From NCBI GenBank assembly GCA_016874895.1, contig VGSX01000015.1:1-25230 (forward strand): a stretch of 25,230 bases of DNA, read 5' to 3'. This stretch comes from Deltaproteobacteria bacterium (GTDB lineage: Bacteria; Desulfobacterota; Desulfobaccia; Desulfobaccales; Desulfobaccaceae). A program made the translations under genes and the position numbers. A model generated the notes under the pieces. It had not been told where the DNA came from. It saw only the letters and a program-made list of their open reading frames with translations, and did not search any database. This document shows, piece by piece, positions 20,385 to 25,230 of the stretch (position 1 is the stretch's first letter; each line of letters starts with the position of its first letter).

Positions 20385-20542
20385 CAATACTCTCTATTAT
20401 TTATTAGCGGAAGGGTATGATAGGGGTATAACAAATGCCGCGGCTTTGGCGAATTTTCATAAGCCGTCGGCAGATAGTTTCTGCTTAAGAATTTTTCTTA
20501 CTGGATGCCTAGGCCGCATCCATTGAGATATGCTTCATCTCT
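20385..20542. other. Non-coding spacer
   Basis: I see no gene. A small hairpin GGATGC/GCATCC lies at 20503-20508 and 20516-20521. The open frame crossing the spacer has no ribosome binding site and its start region overlaps the repeats. Confidence 0.5.
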
Positions 20543-20612
20543 GTAGTAGGCAAAGACCTCCAGGTCTGTCCCAGTGAGTCGCCGACCTGGAGGTCGGCCC
20601 TACTGAATTTCC
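20543..20612 (+). repeat. Double-hairpin dispersed repeat, copy C (diverged)
   Basis: Hairpin 1 is AGACCT/AGGTCT (20554-20559, 20562-20567) and hairpin 2 is GCCGACCT/AGGTCGGC (20581-20588, 20591-20598). It keeps the GTAG lead and the GAATTTCC end seen in copy A. The second hairpin has different bases but compensating pairs. Confidence 0.75.
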
Positions 20613-20667
20613 CTTTTATCCGGGGATAAGGTTAGGGGCATGGGTAAATATTCAGTTAACCCGGTAA

Positions 20668-21177
20668 GTAAGGGTTCCTCTGGGCCATTTCAGTTCCATG
20701 TCCAGAGGCATCATGGTCGCAGACCGCTATGGTGCTTATAAGACCGTAGCCGAAGCGACCCCGATTATCCTGGCCTTTTGCTGGGCCCAGATCCGCCGCG
20801 ATTTTATCGACCTGGCAGCCAGCCGGCCACACCAGCAAGATCGGGCTTTACAGTGGCAAGGTGAGGCCTTGTGTTTCGTTCATGTCCTGTTAAATGCCCT
20901 GGATATGCACCAGCGGGGCATGATCGTAAAAATCATCATCGAAGGCCAGGCTGTAAAGTTGCCCCCGGAACTCCAGCGGCCGGACCATACCTTCCATGAT
21001 CTCTATGCCCGAACCGAACAGGCCGGCCTCATCGAGGGGGTCTGTAAGGCCTGCGCCACCAAAATGGGCACGATAGCCGACATCCAGGCCCAGGGACTTC
21101 CTCTCCTGGAGGATATGAGCGGCCACCCGAGTTTAGGACGCTACCTGGCCCAGGGTTTTACTATCTTGACCTTTTAG
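20668..21177 (+). pseudogene. IS66-family transposase fragment
   Basis: An open frame from 20668 (first ATG 20698) carries a piece of the IS66 DDE transposase: SRGIMVADRYGAYKTV followed by LAFCWAQIRRDFIDLAASRP, equivalent to the family's GxxxxDRYxAYK and CWAHxRRDF (here H is Q). The N-terminal half with the first aspartate, the helix-turn-helix and zinc regions is missing. After about residue 65 the sequence no longer looks like IS66, and the C-terminal DNN-AER motif is absent. No terminal inverted repeats or companion IS66 orf genes are visible. It is therefore a decayed, immobile remnant, next to repeat copy C and downstream of the permease genes. Confidence 0.7.
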
Positions 21178-21254
21178 CGAGTTCGATGATCTCGAGCCCA
21201 TCGAACCGGCCAGATCTGCCTGAGGGATGAGCTATCACACACGGACGGCCCGTT

Positions 21255-21755
21255 ATGGCAAAAATCATTTTCACTCCTATAGGGATTATTCACTCGCCTT
21301 TTCACCGGCCCGAAGGCACCCCCATTCAACCCGCAGCCGCAGCGGATGTCGCCGGAACAGTAACCGTGTTCCCGGCATACCAGGAAGGCCTCCAGGACCT
21401 GGAGGGATTTTCCCATCTTTTTCTCATCTATCATTTTCATCTCAGCAAGAACTCCACCCTGAAAGTAACCCCCTTCCTGGATCAGACCACTCGGGGGGTT
21501 TTCGCCACCCGGGCGCCCTCCCGGCCCAACCCCATCGGCATCTCGGTGGTCCGCCTGGACCGCATTGAGGGCGCCACGCTCTTTATTCGAGATGTGGACG
21601 TGATTGATGGCACCCCGTTGCTGGACCTCAAGCCTTACGTCCCGGCCTTTGACTCCCGCACCGACGCCAGGATCGGCTGGCTGGCAGCCAACCTGGAAAA
21701 AATGCCAAAGGTTAGAGATGATGGCAGATTTTCCGCCCCAAAAGATGATTCCTGA
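21255..21755 (+). CDS. trmO: tRNA (N6-threonylcarbamoyladenosine-37) N6-methyltransferase (TrmO/TsaA-like)
   Basis: SAM-dependent enzyme that methylates t6A37 in ANN-decoding tRNAs; beta-barrel class VIII methyltransferase. The 166 residues start with FTPIGIIHSPF, the family N-terminus. Then LEGFSHLFLIYHFH, the signature FATRAPSRPNPIGISVVRL, and DGTPLLDLKPYVPAFDS follow, all conserved in TsaA/TrmO. The C-terminal extension of the E. coli enzyme is absent, as in the shorter archaeal-type members. No clear ribosome binding site precedes the ATG at 21255. It is not in an obvious operon. Confidence 0.92.
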   Translation: MAKIIFTPIGIIHSPFHRPEGTPIQPAAAADVAGTVTVFPAYQEGLQDLEGFSHLFLIYHFHLSKNSTLKVTPFLDQTTRGVFATRAPSRPNPIGISVVRLDRIEGATLFIRDVDVIDGTPLLDLKPYVPAFDSRTDARIGWLAANLEKMPKVRDDGRFSAPKDDS

Positions 21756-21953
21756 TCTCTTCCTCATCGTTTAGGGTTACCCGGATCTCCTGCTCGGCCC
21801 AGCAGCGGCCCAGGCCGAAAGGCGGGGAAGGGCAGGGTATCCCGCCGTCCTGGCCATTCCCTTTACCCCCTATTGCCCGGCGCGTCCCATTATTTTCCAC
21901 TTCCCAAGAAAATCAAATCAATAGCTGAAAAATAAGATTTACCGGCGGGGGCT
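21756..21953. other. Non-coding spacer after trmO
   Basis: I see nothing firm here. Small GC-rich inverted repeats (for example GGCGGG/CCCGCC around 21819-21844) do not carry a T-tract. A 62-codon frame on the minus strand is discussed under rejected items. Confidence 0.4.
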
Positions 21954-21982
21954 TGACGAAACCTGAAGAAAGAACTATTATA
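21954..21982 (+). promoter_or_regulatory. Sigma-70 promoter of the small Gly-rich protein genes
   Basis: TTGACG (21954-21959), a 17-base spacer and TATTAT (21977-21982). The predicted start near 21990 gives a leader of about 95 bases to ATG 22087. This argues against the in-frame ATG at 21988 as a start. Confidence 0.72.
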
Positions 21983-22086
21983 AACATATGTTCAATAAGG
22001 ATCGGTTGGGTCGATGTATCTCCAACCCTTTAATTGTGGAGCGTAAGGCAACCTGGGACCTGCAGGCCCCAAAGGGAGAGTTTAGC

Positions 22087-22296
22087 ATGATCAAGGCCAA
22101 AGGACGCAGAGGCGGTGGTTTCGGCGGCGGGGGCGGCGCCGGCCGGGGTGGTGGCCGGGGTGGCGGTTTCCGGCCAGGACCCGGCGGTCTGTGCATCTGC
22201 CCCAAATGCGGCGCCGAGGCGCCCCATCAGCAGGGCCAACCCTGCTTTGAGATGCACTGCCCCGCCTGCGGAGCGGCAATGATGCGGAAACAATAA
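22087..22296 (+). CDS. Small Gly/Arg-rich zinc-ribbon protein
   Basis: 69 residues. An RGG-like N-terminal half (residues about 7-34, nearly all Gly, Arg and Phe) is followed by a zinc-ribbon C-x2-C-x(n)-C-x2-C: CPKCG and CPACG. Additional cysteines lie in LCICP and QPCFE. Start ATG 22087 is chosen because GGGAGAG precedes it by six bases and the longer frame would begin at the predicted transcription start. RGG stretches often bind RNA; the zinc ribbon could bind Zn or an Fe-S centre. I do not know its function. It is 64 bp upstream of the DUF5320 gene and shares its promoter and terminator. Confidence 0.75.
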   Translation: MIKAKGRRGGGFGGGGGAGRGGGRGGGFRPGPGGLCICPKCGAEAPHQQGQPCFEMHCPACGAAMMRKQ

Positions 22297-22360
22297 GTAT
22301 TTTGCCAAAGGATGATTGTTTCCCGCCATAACCCAATAATCTATAAGGAGGTATCATACC

Positions 22361-22651
22361 ATGCCAGGATTTGATGGAACCGGACCTATGGGGCAGGGAC
22401 CCATGGGAAGGGGCCTGGGCCCCTGCGGCGCTGGCCGCCGCAGCCAGGGATTCGGCTTCGGCCGGGGCAGCGGAGGTTTCCGCCCCGGTTGTTTCGGCTG
22501 GAACAGACCCCGCTGGGGCCGGAGCGCCTGGGGCTACGGCGTCCCCCTGGCCCCCCAGGACGAAAGCCAGGCCCTGAAACAGGAAGAGGCCTATCTGCAG
22601 CGCGAACTGGAGGCCGTGCAGCAACGGCTGGCCGAATTGCAGGGGGCTTAA
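22361..22651 (+). CDS. DUF5320-type small Gly/Met-rich protein
   Basis: 96 residues. The N-terminus MPGFDGTGPMGQGPMGRGLG is the recognisable DUF5320 signature. A Gly/Arg/Phe/Trp-rich low-complexity middle follows, then a C-terminal coiled-coil, about 66-94 (QALKQEEAYLQRELEAVQQR). In anaerobes this family occurs beside NifX/NifB-like dinitrogenase cofactor proteins and MinD-type ATPases (recalled), none of which are present here. The ribosome binding site is AAGGAGGT seven bases before the ATG. A strong terminator follows. Confidence 0.88.
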   Translation: MPGFDGTGPMGQGPMGRGLGPCGAGRRSQGFGFGRGSGGFRPGCFGWNRPRWGRSAWGYGVPLAPQDESQALKQEEAYLQRELEAVQQRLAELQGA

Positions 22652-22665
22652 GTTAAACCCTTACC

Positions 22666-22699
22666 TCTGCCCGGGTCACCCCCGGGCAGATTTCTTTTT
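22666..22699 (+). terminator. Intrinsic terminator after the DUF5320 gene
   Basis: TCTGCCCGGG (22666-22675) and CCCGGGCAGA (22681-22690) form a perfect 10-bp stem with loop TCACC. TTTCTTTTT (22691-22699) follows. Confidence 0.9.
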
Positions 22700-22877
22700 G
22701 GGGGAAGCAAAGTGATAAGGTTAAAAGACGTGCAGCCGGAGGAACTGGAAAGACTTTCAGGGTAAATTAAAGCATGGATATTAGTATATTTTTATGATAC
22801 CATGAACCAGACCCGGCTGCCCGCGGTCTACCGTTGCATTCATAAACCTCACAACCCATCTAACGAGGGAGGTCTCT

Positions 22878-23654
22878 ATGGAATTCACTACTATCACCCT
22901 GGAGCACCAGGACCAGATAGGCGTCCTCACCCTGAATCGGCCCGACAAAATGAATACCTTCAGCAGCACATTGGCCCGGGAGCTCAACGATGGCCTGCGA
23001 CTCCTGGATCAAGATGAGCAGGTGCGGGTCATCATTGTCAAAGGCGCGGGCCGGGCCTTCTCCACCGGCATTGACATCGCCGAGTTTCCGGGAAAAACCG
23101 CCACGGAGTACTTGGAATGGATCTCTCTCATGGATGAGATGCATCTGACGGTGGCCTCCCTGGCCAAACCGGTTATCGCCATGGTGCATGGCTATGCCGT
23201 GGCCAATGGCGCCGGGCTGGTCTTTGCGGCGGATTTCGCCATTGCCGCAGAAGGCACCAAAATCGGCACCACGGCCATCAATGTGGGTCTCTTGTGCACC
23301 GGCCCGGTCATTCCCATCAGTTACGGCCTGAGTAAAAAAAAGGTTCTGGAGTTGCTGTTAAGCGGAGATATGATCGATGCCAGGGAGGCCGAAAGGCTGG
23401 GACTGTTTAATAAGGTGGTTCCTCTGGAAAGCCTGGAGACGGAAACAATGGCTCTGGCCCAAAAACTCATCGGCAAAAGCCCTCTGGCCATCAAGATGGG
23501 GAAGCAGTTTTATTATCAGATGGTGGATATGCCCTTTAATCAGCGATTCGCCTACAGCAGCGAAGTCTTTGCCCGGCTGTGCACCTCGGAGGACGCCAAG
23601 GAGGGCGTCGCGGCTTTTCTGGAGAAACGCAAACCGGTCTGGCGGGGGAAGTAA
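22878..23654 (+). CDS. Crotonase-superfamily protein lacking both hydratase glutamates
   Basis: 258 residues with the enoyl-CoA hydratase/isomerase fold. The oxyanion-hole segments are visible: AFSTGIDIAEF (60-70) and HGYAVANGAGL (104-114). The positions of the two catalytic glutamates of true hydratases (rat ECH E144 and E164, 20 apart) are G113 and A133, also 20 apart. NVGLLCTGPVIPISYGL is reminiscent of the ECHDC3-like branch, where the corresponding segment reads NVGLFCSTPGVAL (recalled). Water addition to enoyl-CoA is thus doubtful; decarboxylation, isomerisation, thioester hydrolysis or a non-catalytic role are possible. The ATG at 22878 has GAGGGAGG seven bases upstream. A PAS histidine kinase gene follows on the same strand after 65 bp. 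Confidence 0.88.
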   Translation: MEFTTITLEHQDQIGVLTLNRPDKMNTFSSTLARELNDGLRLLDQDEQVRVIIVKGAGRAFSTGIDIAEFPGKTATEYLEWISLMDEMHLTVASLAKPVIAMVHGYAVANGAGLVFAADFAIAAEGTKIGTTAINVGLLCTGPVIPISYGLSKKKVLELLLSGDMIDAREAERLGLFNKVVPLESLETETMALAQKLIGKSPLAIKMGKQFYYQMVDMPFNQRFAYSSEVFARLCTSEDAKEGVAAFLEKRKPVWRGK

Positions 23655-23719
23655 CCCCGTATCCCGGGAATATCTGCAAAACTGTTCTCACCGGTCTTTA
23701 GAGGCCCCGAGGCGACGCC

Positions 23720-24793
23720 ATGGAAAACACGATTATGTCTGCCACCCCCCCTGATTGGCCGCATTTCATTATTCAGAGCATGGCCGACGGCGTGGTCACG
23801 GTGAACGGCCAAATGCAGATTACCGACCTGAACCAGGCCGCCGAAAAGCTCACCGGCTACCACCGGGAAGAGGCCTTGGGAAAGTTTTGTGGCGAAATTC
23901 TCCGCAGCAGCATGTGCGGCCGGGAATGCCCCCTGAAAATGGCCATGGCCGGCGGCGACGCAGTCTCCCGGGAAGCCGTGGTGAAGAATCGCTCGGGGCA
24001 GAAAATCGAGGTCATGCTCACCGCTTCGGCCCTGCGGGATGATAAGGGGAACCTTTTGGGTGGAGTGGAAACCTTGCGGGATATCGCCCTGTTTAAGCTC
24101 ATCGAGAGGGAACGCCGTCAACTGGCGGGGATGTTTGCCCACGATCTGAAGGGACCGGTGGTGGGGGTGGCCGGCCTGCTCAATCGTTTGCTGCAAGGCA
24201 AGGCGGGGGAACTGGGCCCCCAGCAGACGGTTTTGGTGGAAACCATGTTCCAGGAAGTTACCCGCCTGGAAAAACTCATCACTAATTTCCTGGATTTTGT
24301 CCGGTTGGACCTGCATATCCTGAAACCCCTGCCCAGCGCCATCCAGGTGGAAAAGGAATGCGTGGAGGTCATCACGCGTTATCAGTCTCTGGCGGAGTCC
24401 AAGGAAGTGGTTCTGATGGCGGAATTTCCCCAGGAGATTATCATCCTGCAGGCCGATCCGGTGCTGTTCCAACGGGCTCTGGGAAATCTGGTGGAGAATG
24501 CCGTAAAATATTCCCCGCCCCATACCCAGGTGACGGTGCAGGTTAAAAATCTGGGCGAGGAAGTGCAATTCCGGGTCCAGGACCAGGGGCCGGGCATCGA
24601 CCCCCCGGACCTGCCCCACCTCTTTGATCTTTTATACCGCGGCAAAAATCAGGGCCAGGAAAGCGGCCTGGGCCTCGGGTTGGCCATTGTCAAGCGCATC
24701 GTCGAGGCTCATCACGGCCGCCTCTGGGTGGAAAGCAGTCCCGGACAGGGGGCTGCCTTTTTCTTCACCCTGCCCAAGAACGGCTCATTCTGA
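23720..24793 (+). CDS. Soluble PAS-domain sensor histidine kinase
   Basis: 357 residues with no transmembrane segment, so cytoplasmic. A PAS domain spans about 15-125 and contains SSMCGRECPLKMAM, a two-cysteine loop. The HisKA dimerisation domain has the phospho-acceptor H141 in FAHDLKGPVVGV, and the HATPase domain follows: N-box NLVENAVKYS, G1 DQGPGIDP, F-box HLFDLLYRG, G2 GLGLGLAIV. It is structurally complete. No response regulator gene is in the window, so it is an orphan kinase here. The PAS cysteines might sense redox state or bind a metal; that is inference. The ATG at 23720 has GAGGCGA upstream. Confidence 0.93.
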   Translation: MENTIMSATPPDWPHFIIQSMADGVVTVNGQMQITDLNQAAEKLTGYHREEALGKFCGEILRSSMCGRECPLKMAMAGGDAVSREAVVKNRSGQKIEVMLTASALRDDKGNLLGGVETLRDIALFKLIERERRQLAGMFAHDLKGPVVGVAGLLNRLLQGKAGELGPQQTVLVETMFQEVTRLEKLITNFLDFVRLDLHILKPLPSAIQVEKECVEVITRYQSLAESKEVVLMAEFPQEIIILQADPVLFQRALGNLVENAVKYSPPHTQVTVQVKNLGEEVQFRVQDQGPGIDPPDLPHLFDLLYRGKNQGQESGLGLGLAIVKRIVEAHHGRLWVESSPGQGAAFFFTLPKNGSF

Positions 24794-24838
24794 ACAGATC
24801 TCCAGGCCCGGAGAAAATTTTCCGTAAAAATCCCCGGT

Positions 24839-24867
24839 CGTAGGGGCGGGGTTACCCCGCCCCTACG
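24839..24867. repeat. Perfect GC-rich palindrome
   Basis: CGTAGGGGCGGGG (24839-24851) and CCCCGCCCCTACG (24855-24867) form a 13-bp perfect stem with loop TTA. It stands 45 bases after the kinase stop but has no T-tract. It is of the same type as 16711-16732. Confidence 0.7.
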
Positions 24868-24900
24868 AAAGAACGATACGACTCAATCTCGACTGGCCCT

Positions 24901-25090
24901 CCCCTAAGACTCAATGCTGTTGAATTAGGTAGATAGCGAGTTGGTAACTTATTAAAATCCCCCCTGACCCCCCTTTAATAAAGGGGGGGGAACTAAATGA
25001 TATCATTAAAAAAGTCCCCCTTTTCTAAAGGGGGATTTAGGGGGATTTTTCATAGGTGCTCTTAATTCAACCGCGTTGCCCCTAAGACTC
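24901..25090. mobile_element. MITE-like non-autonomous element between 12-bp direct repeats
   Basis: CCCCTAAGACTC occurs identically at 24901-24912 and 25079-25090 and encloses 166 bp. Inside, TTGAATTA (24920-24927) and TAATTCAA (25063-25070) are inverted. The AAAATCCCCC...CCCCCCTTTA segment (about 24955-24978) is inverted relative to TCTAAAGGGGGATTTAGGGG and the following G-ATTTTT (about 25024-25050). No coding capacity. The right direct repeat contains the stop codon of the minus-strand gene at 25082. The whole resembles an inserted palindromic element with a target duplication; no transposase family can be assigned. Confidence 0.6.
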
Positions 25091-25230
25091 GGTGGCCAGA
25101 GGCGGCCGATAGCCCTTATCGATGCCCAGTCGGGTCAATTTCACTACTTCCGCGTCCGGCAGGGTCCGGGCCTGGCCCAACTGCCGGGCCAGCCAGACCG
25201 TAAGGGCGGCATGTTCCACTTTTTCCATTT
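25082..25230 (-). CDS. C-terminal end of an unrecognised protein (partial or short)
   Basis: On the minus strand an open frame enters from the right edge and stops with TAG at 25084-25082. It reads MEKVEHAALTVWLARQLG, continues through LPDAEVVKLTRLGIDKG and ends ATES. A Met codon at 25228-25226 could be a start, giving 48 residues, but the frame may simply continue beyond the window. Composition and codon use look coding. I do not recognise a family. Confidence 0.45.
   Translation of the reverse strand, partial: MEKVEHAALTVWLARQLGQARTLPDAEVVKLTRLGIDKGYRPPLATES

Noticed and set aside
20308..20526. 72-codon plus-strand frame after dppC
   Set aside because: It crosses GGTTTC array C and low-complexity spacer, with no ribosome binding site or recognisable domain.
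20668..21177. Complete IS66 insertion sequence
   Set aside because: Only the middle of the transposase is recognisable; terminal inverted repeats, target duplications and accessory genes are not visible.
21712..21900. 62-codon minus-strand frame with a protein-like end (EIRVTLNDEEEIRN)
   Set aside because: It overlaps the trmO 3' end, its GTG start directly abuts the GGGAAG with no spacing, and I recognise no family. It could be a remnant but is not supported as a gene.
22712..22765. 17-codon frame GTG...TAA reading VIRLKDVQPEELERLSG, after the DUF5320 terminator
   Set aside because: It has a G-rich stretch upstream and looks like the start of a real protein, but it is too short to support. 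It may be the truncated beginning of a lost gene.

Overview
The window looks like a chromosomal segment of a Gram-negative, strictly anaerobic bacterium, most likely a sulfate reducer or syntroph of the Desulfobacterota (former Deltaproteobacteria, Desulfobacca/Syntrophobacterales side). This is inferred from a bacterial-type carbonyl branch of the Wood-Ljungdahl pathway (CODH tail, acsB, acsC, acsE), an arabinose-5-phosphate isomerase for Kdo/LPS synthesis, c-type cytochrome motifs, DUF5320 and glycine/zinc-ribbon small proteins, and the style of the dispersed GC-rich palindromes. No taxonomic marker gene is present.

Layout. (1) 1-5003, plus strand: end of a CO dehydrogenase gene, acetyl-CoA synthase (acsB), corrinoid iron-sulfur protein large subunit (acsC) and methyl-H4folate:CFeSP methyltransferase (acsE), closed by a strong intrinsic terminator. 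Each gap between these genes holds a GC-rich stem-loop. acsD is not in the window. (2) 5004-5592: repeat-rich spacer. (3) 5593-8223: membrane diguanylate cyclase with a periplasmic c-heme (CxxCH) sensor domain. (4) 8497-10176: AMP-forming acyl-CoA ligase with its own sigma-70 promoter. (5) 10240-10617: second repeat-rich spacer, then a PHP-family phosphoesterase. (6) 16532-11586, minus strand: six genes in one direction: cyclodeaminase-like protein, SAM methyltransferase, GAF-GGDEF protein, KdsD, a DapA-like protein lacking the Schiff-base lysine, and a lipoprotein cytochrome c. (7) 16836-17517, plus: exported small protein and glycine-zipper lipoprotein. (8) 17597-18268, minus: small charged protein and a cold-shock protein with a long leader containing an intrinsic terminator. 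(9) 18289-20294, plus: tRNA-Glu(CTC) followed after one base by the start codon of an oligopeptide-type permease gene (dppB-like), then dppC-like. (10) 20295-21177: third repeat-rich spacer and an IS66 transposase fragment. (11) 21255-24793, plus: TrmO, two small Gly-rich proteins, a crotonase lacking both catalytic glutamates, and a soluble PAS histidine kinase. (12) 24794-25230: palindromes, a MITE-like element between 12-bp direct repeats, and the end of a minus-strand gene.

How it fits together. The acs genes make or cleave acetyl-CoA at the A-cluster, with methyl transfer through the corrinoid protein. The cyclodeaminase-like gene may serve the H4folate branch of the same pathway (inference). 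Two GGDEF proteins and a PAS kinase give signalling capacity, one of them probably sensing redox state or a small ligand through heme.

The strongest unusual signals are non-coding: the tRNA-Glu/dppB junction, the terminator-bearing cold-shock leader, a composite repeat (GGTTTC array plus double hairpin) present three times with constant order and orientation, and the MITE-like insertion exactly at a stop codon. I found no CRISPR array, phage module or complete mobile element.
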